From positions 1-63,437 of the forward strand of contig CANRNL010000014.1 of NCBI GenBank assembly GCA_947631965.1: 63,437 nt of DNA, in the 5' to 3' direction. The DNA comes from an uncultured Clostridia bacterium. Lineage in GTDB: Bacteria; Bacillota; Clostridia; Monoglobales; Monoglobaceae. Made by a program: the position numbers and the translations under genes. Under the pieces are notes generated by a model. It was given only the letters and a program-made list of their open reading frames with translations. It had not been told where the DNA came from and ran no database searches. Numbering within the stretch: position 1 is the stretch's first letter; every line of letters begins with the position of its first letter. Positions 17,381 through 25,672 of the stretch are shown in pieces.

Positions 17381-18412
17381 ATGAAGCAATACTTTTCTTT
17401 CCAATGGCATATCACCGACGAATGTGACCAGCGCTGTAAGCATTGCTATATATTTTCGGCTGATAACGATAAGCCGCTTATTTCAATGACATGGGAGCAG
17501 ATGCAGGACACGCTGTATAACTGTCTTGATTTCTGCGAAATGTATAACAGACTGCCGTATTTCTATATTACCGGCGGTGACCCGATTTTGCACCCCGATT
17601 TTTGGCGGCTGTTAAGGCTGATACATAAGCATAACATTCCGTTTACAATTATGGGAAATCCGTTTCATCTTGACGACGAGGTATGCCGAAAATTAAAATC
17701 ATACGGTTGTGAAAAATACCAGCTTTCACTTGACGGACTTCGCGAAACTCACGATTGGTTTCGCAAATTCGGCTCGTTTGACTGCACGATAGAGAAAATC
17801 GGCTGCATTAACCGAGCGGGAATACGAAGTGTTGTAATGACTACGGTTTCAGCCGATAATATGGCGGAAGTGCCGGAAATTATCGACGCGGCAGTAGATG
17901 CCGGCGTAAACGTATTTGCTTTTTCCCGATACGTTCCGAGCGGCGGCAAGCTAAGCACAAATATGTCACCGCAGGATTACCATAATCTGCTAAAGATATG
18001 CGATAAAAAATTCAAGGAATATGAAGCTGCGGGCTGCAAGACGTATTTCAACAAAAAAGACCATCTCTGGACGCTCTACGAATACGAAACGGGCGAGTTT
18101 GAAATTCCCGAAACGGCAAAGGAAGGGATGATTTACGGAGGCTGTAACTGCGGCAACTGCCATATCACGATTTTGCCGACGGGCGATATTTACGCCTGTC
18201 GACGCGTAGCGGAAAGCAAGGTCGGCAACGTGTTTGAGGACAGGCTTGCCGATGTATGGGTGTGCGAAATGGAGCAGTACCGCGATTATGATAAATTTGA
18301 AAAATGCGGCAGATGCGAGCTTAAGCAATGGTGCAGAGGCTGTCCGGCGGTTGCGAACGGCACAAACGGCAGCTTTTACGCCGCCGACCCGCAATGCTGG
18401 AAAGAGTTGTAA
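17381..18412 (+). CDS. Radical SAM/SPASM peptide maturase, ACGX system
   Basis: A 343-residue enzyme with the radical SAM cluster motif C15-D-Q-R-C19-K-H-C22-Y, so the [4Fe-4S] cluster sits unusually close to the N-terminus with no separate leader-binding domain before it. A glycine-rich G-G-D-P motif follows near residues 66-69. The C-terminal SPASM region (about 255-340) is very cysteine rich: G-G-C-N-C-G-N-C, A-C-R-R, C-G-R-C-E, W-C-R-G-C-P and a last D-P-Q-C. This would hold auxiliary Fe-S clusters. SPASM enzymes of this type modify ribosomal peptides, and the adjacent ACGX peptide is the obvious substrate. Possible products include thioether-bridged or otherwise crosslinked cysteine peptides; the exact reaction is inference. 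Confidence 0.85.
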   Translation: MKQYFSFQWHITDECDQRCKHCYIFSADNDKPLISMTWEQMQDTLYNCLDFCEMYNRLPYFYITGGDPILHPDFWRLLRLIHKHNIPFTIMGNPFHLDDEVCRKLKSYGCEKYQLSLDGLRETHDWFRKFGSFDCTIEKIGCINRAGIRSVVMTTVSADNMAEVPEIIDAAVDAGVNVFAFSRYVPSGGKLSTNMSPQDYHNLLKICDKKFKEYEAAGCKTYFNKKDHLWTLYEYETGEFEIPETAKEGMIYGGCNCGNCHITILPTGDIYACRRVAESKVGNVFEDRLADVWVCEMEQYRDYDKFEKCGRCELKQWCRGCPAVANGTNGSFYAADPQCWKEL

Positions 18413-18433
18413 TTTTATGAAGGATATGATATT

Positions 18434-19012
18434 ATGGAATTGTTAAATGCGATAAAGGCGCGGCGGTCTGTTCGCAAATATACGGATAATCAAATCCCGC
18501 GCGAATATCTGGAAAAAATAATAGAAGCCGGAACATACGCCCCAAACGCGGGCGGCGGTCAGCGAAGCATAATTGTCGGAATACATAACGCGGATATGGT
18601 GGAAATGCTCGGAAGAATGAATATGGCGAAATTTGACCGAAGCCGTCTTATAGGTTCGTATGTTTCCAAAGAACAGCCGAGCGTGATTGACGACACTTCA
18701 ATAAAGAGCGGCTTTTACGGCGCGCCGTCGCTGTGTATTGTATTTGCACAGAAAAATTTTATGTTCGGTATTCCCGACGCGTTCTGCTGCGCTCAGGCAA
18801 TGATTATGGAAGCGTTTGACCTCGGTATATCCTCGTGCATCGTTTCGCGCGCGAAGGAGACATTCGATAACGAAACAGGCGCGGCGCTGTTAAAGAGATG
18901 GGGAGTGCCGGAAAACTATATCGCTCGCTGCTTTGTAACTCTCGGCTATTGCGACGGCGAATATCCGCAGCCGAAGCCGAGAAAGGCTCATCGGAGCATA
19001 ATTATTGAATGA
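18434..19012 (+). CDS. Nitroreductase-family FMN oxidoreductase
   Basis: A 192-residue flavoenzyme starting M-E-L-L-N-A-I-K-A-R-R-S-V-R-K-Y, the standard FMN-phosphate binding start of the nitroreductase fold. It continues with A-P-N-A-G-G-G-Q near residue 36 and a C-terminal Y-I-A-R-C-F-V-T-L-G-Y. The family uses NAD(P)H to reduce nitro groups, quinones or flavins, or to act on peptides as in azoline dehydrogenases. It lies 21 bases after the radical SAM gene and 11 before the next, so it belongs to the same transcript. A role in electron supply to the Fe-S maturase or in a second peptide modification is possible. Confidence 0.88.
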   Translation: MELLNAIKARRSVRKYTDNQIPREYLEKIIEAGTYAPNAGGGQRSIIVGIHNADMVEMLGRMNMAKFDRSRLIGSYVSKEQPSVIDDTSIKSGFYGAPSLCIVFAQKNFMFGIPDAFCCAQAMIMEAFDLGISSCIVSRAKETFDNETGAALLKRWGVPENYIARCFVTLGYCDGEYPQPKPRKAHRSIIIE

Positions 19013-19023
19013 GGTGAGATATA

Positions 19024-19641
19024 ATGGATGCACAAACTTGCTTAAAGAAATTAGAATACGTCGGCGTGCTCGCATTCGCTACAGTTGACGAAACCGGCGC
19101 GCCGCAGATACGCAATATTTCCGCAATTCACTATGAGCCGGAAGCGATGTATTTTTTTACCGCTAAGGGAAAGGCGTTTTGCAATGAACTGATGACAGAC
19201 GGACGCGTTCAAGTTCTCGGATATACGAAGTATAAAGAAATGATACGTTTATCAGCAAAAGCCGTACCCACTCCCGAAGCAGAACAAAGAATGCGAATTG
19301 ACACAATATTTGAGGAACAGCCGTATCTGGCGAACGTATATCCCGGCGATACGCGGTATCTCGCGGGAATTGTATTTCAAATAACGGACGCGGAAATAGA
19401 ATATTTCAATCTCGGAGTCAATCCGATTTTCCGAGAGAAATATGTTATCGGAAACGGACAGGTAACCTTTAAGGGATATACGATTACGGACGCTTGTATC
19501 GGCTGCGGAAAATGTGTAAAAGACTGCCCGCAAAGATGTATAACTTCGGGAAAGCCGTATCAAATACAGCAGGAACATTGCCTGCATTGCGGTAACTGCT
19601 ATGCGGTTTGTCCGGCTCACGCGGTGGAAAAGAGAGGATAA
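19024..19641 (+). CDS. FMN-binding split-barrel (PNPOx-like) and 2x[4Fe-4S] ferredoxin fusion
   Basis: 205 residues in two parts. Residues 1-135 form a pyridoxamine-phosphate-oxidase-like FMN barrel, with G-V-L-A-F-A-T-V-D-E-x-G-A-P-Q-I-R-N near 14-31. Residues 155-203 are a bacterial-type ferredoxin with C-I-G-C-G-K-C-V-K-D-C-P and C-L-H-C-G-N-C-Y-A-V-C-P motifs. Such fusions are probable flavin/iron-sulphur electron carriers in anaerobes. The gene overlaps nothing but leaves only a single base before the macrodomain gene. In this operon it is the natural electron donor candidate for the radical SAM enzyme or the nitroreductase. Confidence 0.85.
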   Translation: MDAQTCLKKLEYVGVLAFATVDETGAPQIRNISAIHYEPEAMYFFTAKGKAFCNELMTDGRVQVLGYTKYKEMIRLSAKAVPTPEAEQRMRIDTIFEEQPYLANVYPGDTRYLAGIVFQITDAEIEYFNLGVNPIFREKYVIGNGQVTFKGYTITDACIGCGKCVKDCPQRCITSGKPYQIQQEHCLHCGNCYAVCPAHAVEKRG

Positions 19642-19642
19642 C

Positions 19643-20422
19643 ATGACGCAAAGCGAAAGACAAAAATTTTTAATTGAGCGGCTCATCGCCGAGCAGCCGC
19701 GGTATAAGGATTTAACGATACCGCATAGCGAAGCGGAGCGAAAAAAATTGCTCCGCTCGCTTTTTAACGTCCGTATGCCTAAAAGTATTGACGAGGATTT
19801 TCTTAAAATTCAAGACGAGTATTTACGGGAGGAAAATACGCAAAAGGGCATTACCGACATTGCGGATTTAACTCCCGCTGCCGACGGAATTTATCTCTGG
19901 CAGGGCGATATTACGACGCTAAAATGCGGTGCCGTTGTAAACGCCGCAAATTCGCAGATGCTCGGCTGCTTTGCGCCGTGTCACGGCTGTATTGACAATG
20001 CCATTCACACCTACGCCGGAGTGCAGCTTCGGCTTGAGTGCGCGCGGATTATGAAAGAGCAGGGACACGAGGAGGAAACCGGCGGTGCGAAAATCACGCC
20101 TGCTTACAATCTGCCGTGCGATTATGTCATTCACACGGTCGGTCCGATAGTGTGCGGCGCGCTGACCGAAACGGATAAAAGCCTGCTTTCGTCCTGCTAC
20201 CGTTCGTGTTTGGAGATTGCCGACAAATACGGCGTGAAAAGCATCGCGTTCTGTTGTATTTCCACGGGTGAATTTCATTTCCCGAACGACAAAGCGGCGG
20301 AAATTGCGGTAAAGACCGTAAAGGAATACAAGGAGCAAACAGGCAGTAAAATCGAGGTGATATTCAATGTTTTCAAGGATGTCGATTACGAAATCTACCG
20401 GAAGTTACTCCGAAAATATTAA
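19643..20422 (+). CDS. Zinc-type macrodomain ADP-ribosyl hydrolase
   Basis: 259 residues beginning M-T-Q-S-E-R-Q. The N-terminal ~75 residues form a helical lead, followed by a macrodomain with G-D-I-T-T-L-K and A-V-V-N-A-A-N-S. The zinc-dependent subclass signature follows, L-G-C-F-A-P-C-H-G-C-I-D-N-A-I-H, then the catalytic-loop region S-T-G-E-F-H-F-P. This subclass removes ADP-ribose from proteins modified by its partner sirtuin. I set the start at the ATG at 19643, which follows GAGAGGATAAC; an upstream in-frame ATG at 19601 would lie inside the preceding gene. The sirtuin gene overlaps its 3' end by 56 bases. Confidence 0.9.
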   Translation: MTQSERQKFLIERLIAEQPRYKDLTIPHSEAERKKLLRSLFNVRMPKSIDEDFLKIQDEYLREENTQKGITDIADLTPAADGIYLWQGDITTLKCGAVVNAANSQMLGCFAPCHGCIDNAIHTYAGVQLRLECARIMKEQGHEEETGGAKITPAYNLPCDYVIHTVGPIVCGALTETDKSLLSSCYRSCLEIADKYGVKSIAFCCISTGEFHFPNDKAAEIAVKTVKEYKEQTGSKIEVIFNVFKDVDYEIYRKLLRKY

Positions 20423-21236
20423 GCGACTGAAAGAAGCGCTCGACACCGCCGAAACGGTTGTAATCGGCGCGGGCGCGGGGCTTTCGACTGCGGCGGGGTT
20501 TACCTATTCGGGCGAGAGGTTTAAGAAATATTTTGCGGATTTTATAGATAAATACGGCTTTACCGATATGTACTCCGGCGGGTTTTATCCGTTTGAAACT
20601 CCGGAGGAATTTTGGGCGTATTGGTCGCGGTATATTTTCATAAACCGCTATACGGACGCGCCGAAACCGGTGTATGATGAACTGTTTGCATTGGTAAAAG
20701 ATAAGGATTATTTTGTAATTACAACAAACGTAGACCACTGCTTCCAAAAAGCGGGCTTCAACAAAGCGCAGCTGTTTTACACACAGGGCGATTACGGACT
20801 TTTTCAATGCTCCGTCCCGTGCTGCGACGAGACGTTCGATAACGAGGAAATCATACGCAGAATGGTTGACGAGCAAACGGATATGCGTATTCCCTCCGAA
20901 TTATTGCCGATTTGCCCGCACTGCGGCAGTCCGCTGACAATGAATTTGCGTGCCGACGATAAATTTGTCGAGGACAAGGGCTGGATTGAGGCGGCAAAGC
21001 GGTACGAAAATTTTCTGCAAACACACAGCGGAAAGCGGATTTTATTCCTCGAGCTCGGCGTCGGCTACAATACTCCGATAATTATAAAGTACCCGTTTTG
21101 GCGTATGACAACGCAAAATCCGAATGCACTATACGTCTGTGTAAACTATGGCGAGGCGGTCTGTCCGCTTGAAATTGCAAGACAGTCAATCTGCATTGAC
21201 GCGGATATTGAGAAAGTATTAGAAGAATTAAAATAG
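20367..21236 (+). CDS. Class M sirtuin (SirTM), protein ADP-ribosyltransferase
   Basis: A 289-residue Sir2-fold protein. It has G-A-G-A-G-L-S near the N-terminus for NAD binding, T-T-N-V-D mid-way, and T-Q-G-D-Y-G where classical deacetylases carry a catalytic His. The Gln in that place is the hallmark of class M sirtuins, which ADP-ribosylate proteins rather than deacetylate them. Zinc ligands are the C-S-V-P-C and C-P-H-C-G pairs. The ATG at 20367 has GAGGTGA seven bases upstream, inside the macrodomain gene. Known macro-SirTM operons also carry a lipoylated GcvH-like target and its ligase; neither is here. Confidence 0.9.
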   Translation: MFSRMSITKSTGSYSENIKRLKEALDTAETVVIGAGAGLSTAAGFTYSGERFKKYFADFIDKYGFTDMYSGGFYPFETPEEFWAYWSRYIFINRYTDAPKPVYDELFALVKDKDYFVITTNVDHCFQKAGFNKAQLFYTQGDYGLFQCSVPCCDETFDNEEIIRRMVDEQTDMRIPSELLPICPHCGSPLTMNLRADDKFVEDKGWIEAAKRYENFLQTHSGKRILFLELGVGYNTPIIIKYPFWRMTTQNPNALYVCVNYGEAVCPLEIARQSICIDADIEKVLEELK

Positions 21237-21255
21237 ATAATTTTATGCATCCAAA

Positions 21256-21290
21256 GGGCGGCACAAAAATATGTGCCGCCCGAATTTTTT
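21256..21290 (+). terminator. Terminator of the ACGX/macro/SirTM operon
   Basis: A perfect GGGCGGCACA/TGTGCCGCCC stem with a small loop is followed by GAATTTTTT. It also reaches the end of the convergent sigG gene. Confidence 0.9.
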
Positions 21291-22062
21291 ACAAATATTT
21301 TCTCATATGTGCAAGCGCATTTTTTTCAAGGCGCGAAACCTGAGCCTGCGAAATACTTATTTCCTTTGCCACCTCCATTTGCGTTTTTCCCTGAAAAAAT
21401 CTCAGGGTCAGAATATGCTGTTCGCGCTCGGTCAGCCGTTTCATCGCCTCTTTAAGTGAAATTTCTTCAAGCCACGATTCGTCTATATTTTTATCGTCCT
21501 TGACCTGGTCCATTACGAAAACCGCGTCCCCGCCGTCGTGATACACGGGTTCCTGTAGCGAAATGGGGTCGAGTATCGCGTCCAGCGCAAAAACCACCTC
21601 TTCCTTTGAAATTCCGAGAGCCTTTGCCAATTCCTCCGCAGTCGGTTCGCGCGAATTTTTGCTCACGAATTTTTCCTTTGCCGTCAGGGCTTTATAGGCT
21701 ATATCCCTGAGAGAACGGCTCACGCGAATCGAACTGTTGTCGCGCAGGTACCTTCGTATCTCGCCTATTATCATAGGGACCGCATACGTCGAAAACTTAA
21801 CGCCGTGCGACAAATCAAAATTATCGAGCGCCTTTATCAGTCCTATACAGCCCACCTGAAAGAGGTCGTCAACATTTTCTCCACGATTGTTGAACCGATG
21901 TATGACCCTCAGCACAAGGCGAAGATTTCCGCAGATAAATTCCCGCCTTGCCTCCTTATCCCCGTTTTGTATTTTTTCAAACAGCACCCGCTTTTCCTCT
22001 TCGCTCAAAACAGGCAGTTTGGAGGTATTAACTCCGCAAATTTCGACCTTCCCGTTATACAT
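21289..22062 (-). CDS. sigG: Sporulation sigma factor SigG
   Basis: 257 residues, very close in pattern to forespore SigG of Bacillus. It starts K-V-E-I-C-G-V-N-T-S-K-L-P-V-L and contains N-N-R-G-E-N-V-D-D-L-F-Q-V-G-C-I-G-L and K-F-S-T-Y-A-V-P-M-I-I-G-E-I-R-R. The final region 4 is G-K-T-Q-M-E-V-A-K-E-I-S-I-S-Q-A-Q-V-S-R. The K-V-E-I-C-G-V start separates it from SigF. Its presence is good evidence that the organism sporulates. Normally sigG follows sigE/spoIIGA; here it stands alone between unrelated genes. A GGAGGGG site precedes the ATG. Confidence 0.93.
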   Translation of the reverse strand: MYNGKVEICGVNTSKLPVLSEEEKRVLFEKIQNGDKEARREFICGNLRLVLRVIHRFNNRGENVDDLFQVGCIGLIKALDNFDLSHGVKFSTYAVPMIIGEIRRYLRDNSSIRVSRSLRDIAYKALTAKEKFVSKNSREPTAEELAKALGISKEEVVFALDAILDPISLQEPVYHDGGDAVFVMDQVKDDKNIDESWLEEISLKEAMKRLTEREQHILTLRFFQGKTQMEVAKEISISQAQVSRLEKNALAHMRKYL

Positions 22063-22266
22063 ATAAACGCCCCTCCGAATTTATTTAATATGATTATTTG
22101 CAAAGCAAAAATTTTTATAACGAGCTTTGGCAAAATTTTTGCGGAGAGTTATGGACAAAAAAGCCGCCGTGCCTTTAAACAAGGCGTTTCAAACAATAAA
22201 ACTTTCGTGTTACCGTTTACGACAAAATATTTTTGAAGCATTAAGAAAATAAAAATTCGGGTGCGG

Positions 22267-22295
22267 TTGACTATGTAAAACGAATATGTTAAAAT
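22267..22295 (+). promoter_or_regulatory. Promoter of the DUF5662 gene
   Basis: TTGACT (22267-22272) and TAAAAT (22290-22295) are spaced by exactly 17 bases, 21 bases before the ATG at 22317, with GGAG between them. Confidence 0.65.
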
Positions 22296-22316
22296 AATAA
22301 ATCGGAGTGGATTTAT

Positions 22317-22844
22317 ATGAATAAATTTATCGGACATCTTTCAACAATCGTACGGCACCGTCACAAGGTAATACGCCATTGCGCCCGCGCGGGAATATTG
22401 TATCGCGGACTTTTGCACGACCTTTCAAAGTACAGCCCGATTGAATTTTGGGCGGGAGTCAAATACTTCAGCGGCGACAAAAGCCCCAACGTGGGCGAAC
22501 GAATAGACAAGGGTTATTCAGAAGCCTGGCTCCACCATCAGGGGAGAAACAAGCACCATTTTGAATTTTGGGTGGATTACAGCAATGTAACTCATAAGCG
22601 TGAGCCTATTAAAATGCCGCTCAAATACGTTAAAGAAATGTTTTGCGACAGAGTTGCGGCAAGCAAAATTTACCAAGGCGAAAATTACACCGATGCACAC
22701 CCTCTCAAATATTTTCTCGCCGCCAAACAGACCCGCATAATCCACCCCGAAACCTCGGAGCTTATCGAAAAGCTGCTCACTATGCTCGCAAATGAGGGCG
22801 AAGACGCCGTATTTGAATACATAAAGAATCTCAAAGAGTACTAA
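22317..22844 (+). CDS. DUF5662-family protein
   Basis: A 175-residue soluble protein with an HD-like pattern: G-L-L-H-D-L-S-K-Y-S-P-I-E-F (around residues 40-53), then H-H-Q-G-R-N-K-H-H-F near residue 75. This matches the family of unknown function I know as DUF5662, common in Firmicutes and their phages. The spaced His and Asp residues suggest a metal-binding site and possibly a phosphohydrolase activity, but no function is established. It is monocistronic with its own promoter and terminator. Confidence 0.75.
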   Translation: MNKFIGHLSTIVRHRHKVIRHCARAGILYRGLLHDLSKYSPIEFWAGVKYFSGDKSPNVGERIDKGYSEAWLHHQGRNKHHFEFWVDYSNVTHKREPIKMPLKYVKEMFCDRVAASKIYQGENYTDAHPLKYFLAAKQTRIIHPETSELIEKLLTMLANEGEDAVFEYIKNLKEY

Positions 22845-22847
22845 AAA

Positions 22848-22881
22848 ACCGAACCGTTAAGATAAAACGGTTCGGTTTTTA
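22848..22881 (+). terminator. Terminator between DUF5662 gene and feo operon
   Basis: The CCGAACCGTT/AACGGTTCGG stem is flanked by A and T runs and so can serve both converging transcripts. Confidence 0.85.
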
Positions 22882-22898
22882 ACATATATTTTTATTTT

Positions 22899-23069
22899 TT
22901 ATTTCTTGTGACAGCTTTCTTTCATGGCACAGCCGCCGCAGCCGCAGCCGCACGGAGACTTTCCCTTCCGTTTGCCTCTTACCATACTTAAAACGATAAG
23001 CGCGACCGCCGCGCAGAGTACCGCGCAAATAATAATTGTTGACAGATTACCTGTTATCCACGAAAGCAT
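22899..23069 (-). CDS. FeoB-associated Cys-rich membrane protein
   Basis: A 56-residue protein with one N-terminal membrane helix (about 9-30), a basic patch R-G-K-R-K-G-K, and a cysteine cluster C-G-C-G-C-G-G-C followed by a last C-H-K-K. This is the layout of the small FeoB-associated Cys-rich proteins found at the end of many Firmicutes feo operons. It starts 13 bases after feoB. It probably binds iron or stabilises the transporter; the exact role is unknown. Confidence 0.85.
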   Translation of the reverse strand: MLSWITGNLSTIIICAVLCAAVALIVLSMVRGKRKGKSPCGCGCGGCAMKESCHKK

Positions 23070-23082
23070 TTTACACACTCCT

Positions 23083-25587
23083 TTATTTGCCGACCTTTAC
23101 GTTGGTGGTCAGCACGTTGGACTCTTTGTAAGGTCTAAAGAGCATATATATCATAAGCGCCAGCACCGCAAGTGCGAAAATCAATCCGATTATGTTAACC
23201 GCGCCCGCAAACAGCAGTCCGAACTGATTTATCATAAGCGCAACGGCATAAGCGAATACGCACTGATAACCTACCGCAAAGAAAAACCATTTGGAGTTGT
23301 TCATCTCGCGCCTGATTGCGCCCATAGCCGCAAAGCAGGGTGCGCACAGGAGGTTAAACGCAAGGAACGAATATCCGCTGACAGGCGTGAACGCTTCGGC
23401 AAGATTCCCGTAAACCGTACCCGTGCCGCCGAACAATATTCCCATAGTGCCGACAATATTTTCTTTTGCTACAAGACCCGTGATTGAAGCTACTGTCGCC
23501 TGCCAGTTGCCCCAGCCGAGCGGCGTGAACAGCCAGGAAATAGCGTTTCCTATATACGCGAGTATGCTCGAATCTATCTGTTCTTCCGAAAGCATACCGA
23601 ATTTACCGTCCGCAAATCCGAAGTAGGTCGTAAACCAAACGAAGATTGTGGAGAGCAATATAATCGTTCCCGCCTTTTTAATAAACGACCAGCCGCGCTC
23701 CCACATACTGCGGAGTACGTTCATAACCGTCGGCATATGGTATGACGGAAGCTCCATAACGAACGGAGCAGGGTCGCCCGCAAACATCTTTGTCTTTTTA
23801 AGCATAATTCCCGAAACAATTATCGAAGCCATTCCGACAAAGTACGCCGAGGTTGCAATCAAAGCCGATCCTCCGAATATCGCGCCAGCTATCATCGAAA
23901 TAAAAGGTACTTTTGCGCCGCAGGGGATAAACGTCGTCGTCATAATCGTCATCTTTCTGTCGCGGTCGTTCTCAATGGTTCTCGAAGCCATAATACCGGG
24001 AACGCCGCATCCGGTTCCTATAAGCATAGGTATGAAGGATTTACCCGAAAGCCCGAATTTTCTGAAAATTCTGTCCAATACAAACGCGATACGCGCCATA
24101 TAACCGCAGGCTTCCAAAAACGCGAGAAGCAGGAACAGGACAAGGAGCTGAGGAACAAATCCAAGCACCGCGCCCACGCCGGCGATAATACCGTCGAGTA
24201 TCAAGCCTTTGAGCCACTCGGCACAACCCACAGCGTCAAGACCTTTTTCCGCCAAAACGGGTACTCCGGGAACCCAAACGCCGTAATCCGCGGGGTCGGG
24301 CTCGACACAGTCGTACGCCTCATACGTCTCTGCCGCGGCAAGCAAATCCTCATATGATGCGCTTACTTCCTCGTCCGCCATTGTCTCTTCATCCACAACC
24401 GTATATGAAGCCTCGTCAATGTCGGCTGCTGTTGCTACAAAATCATCAAGAGCCGCCTTTGCTGTTGCGGAGTCAAAATCCTCCGACTCGGTATCGAGAG
24501 CCGCCTCAACTTCTTCGGTATCAACGCCATTTTCCGCCGCAAATTCAACGTATCCGTTTATAATTTCCGCCGCTTCGCCGTATTCCTCCGAAACCTCGCC
24601 GTAAGCCGCCGAACCAATGCCGAATAAGTGCCAGCCGTCGCCGAACAGACCGTCGTTAGCCCAGTCCGTCGCCCACGAACCGACAGTTACCATAGATATG
24701 TAGTACACAAGGAACATAATTGCCGCAAAAATCGGAAGTCCGAGCCATCTGTTGGTAACAACTTTGTCTATCTTGTCCGAGCTTGACAGCCTGCCCGAGT
24801 TTCTCTTTTTATAGCACCCTTTCATAAGCTGAGCTATGTATATATATCTCTCGTTGGTGATTATGCTTTCGGAATCGTCGTCAAGCTCTTTCTCAGCCGC
24901 CGCTATGTCCTCCTCGATATGGTCAAGCACCTCTTTAGGCAAATTCATCTGAGCTAGAGCCTTTTCGTCGCGCTCAAAAATCTTTATGGCATACCAACGC
25001 TGCTGTTCGGGCGGCATACCGTGAACGGCGGCTTCCTCAATATGCGCAAGTGCGTGTTCGACCGCGCCCGAAAAGGTATGAAGCGGAACCGTTTTCGCGC
25101 TATTTGCGGCTTCGATAGCCGCTTCGGCGGCCTCCATAACACCAGTGCCCTTCAGCGCGGAAATTTCAACTATTTTACAGCCTATCTGACGGCTGAGTTC
25201 TTCTATGTTGATTTTGTCGCCGTTTTTCTTTACAACATCCATCATATTTATGGCTATGACAACTGGAATACCAAGCTCCACAAGCTGAGTTGTGAGATAC
25301 AAATTCCTCTCGAGGTTGGTTCCGTCAACAATATTCAAAATCGCGTCGGGACGCTCCGAAATAAGATAGTTTCGGGCTACAACCTCCTCCAAAGTATATG
25401 GTGAAAGCGAGTAGATACCCGGAAGGTCGGTAACGGTAACGCCGCTGTGCTTCCTGAGCTTTCCCTCTTTCTTCTCTACCGTAACGCCGGGCCAGTTACC
25501 CACAAACTGATTCGAACCGGTCAGCGCGTTAAAAAGCGTCGTCTTTCCGCTGTTCGGATTGCCCGCCAAAGCAATTCTTAAATCCAT
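23083..25587 (-). CDS. feoB: Ferrous iron transporter FeoB with acidic loop insertion
   Basis: An 834-residue Fe(II) importer. The N-terminal G domain has G9-N-P-N-S-G-K-T-T17, V-T-V-E-K-K-E-G and D-L-P-G-I-Y-S-L. The membrane part has two gate halves with G-T-G-C-G-V-P-G and the usual P-C-G-A-K pattern. Between the first membrane helix and L-D-G-I-I-A-G-V-G there is an insertion of roughly 110 residues (about 327-437). It is extremely rich in Glu, Asp and Ala with few basic residues, and it would be outside the cell. The family usually has a short loop there. The gene follows two feoA genes in one operon. Confidence 0.95.
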   Translation of the reverse strand: MDLRIALAGNPNSGKTTLFNALTGSNQFVGNWPGVTVEKKEGKLRKHSGVTVTDLPGIYSLSPYTLEEVVARNYLISERPDAILNIVDGTNLERNLYLTTQLVELGIPVVIAINMMDVVKKNGDKINIEELSRQIGCKIVEISALKGTGVMEAAEAAIEAANSAKTVPLHTFSGAVEHALAHIEEAAVHGMPPEQQRWYAIKIFERDEKALAQMNLPKEVLDHIEEDIAAAEKELDDDSESIITNERYIYIAQLMKGCYKKRNSGRLSSSDKIDKVVTNRWLGLPIFAAIMFLVYYISMVTVGSWATDWANDGLFGDGWHLFGIGSAAYGEVSEEYGEAAEIINGYVEFAAENGVDTEEVEAALDTESEDFDSATAKAALDDFVATAADIDEASYTVVDEETMADEEVSASYEDLLAAAETYEAYDCVEPDPADYGVWVPGVPVLAEKGLDAVGCAEWLKGLILDGIIAGVGAVLGFVPQLLVLFLLLAFLEACGYMARIAFVLDRIFRKFGLSGKSFIPMLIGTGCGVPGIMASRTIENDRDRKMTIMTTTFIPCGAKVPFISMIAGAIFGGSALIATSAYFVGMASIIVSGIMLKKTKMFAGDPAPFVMELPSYHMPTVMNVLRSMWERGWSFIKKAGTIILLSTIFVWFTTYFGFADGKFGMLSEEQIDSSILAYIGNAISWLFTPLGWGNWQATVASITGLVAKENIVGTMGILFGGTGTVYGNLAEAFTPVSGYSFLAFNLLCAPCFAAMGAIRREMNNSKWFFFAVGYQCVFAYAVALMINQFGLLFAGAVNIIGLIFALAVLALMIYMLFRPYKESNVLTTNVKVGK

Positions 25588-25672
25588 TTTTCTTCTCTCC
25601 TTCTTAAATTACTTAAAAATACAGGCGGTAAGCTATAACTAACCAACCCGTAAAAAATTTACTCTGAGCGAA

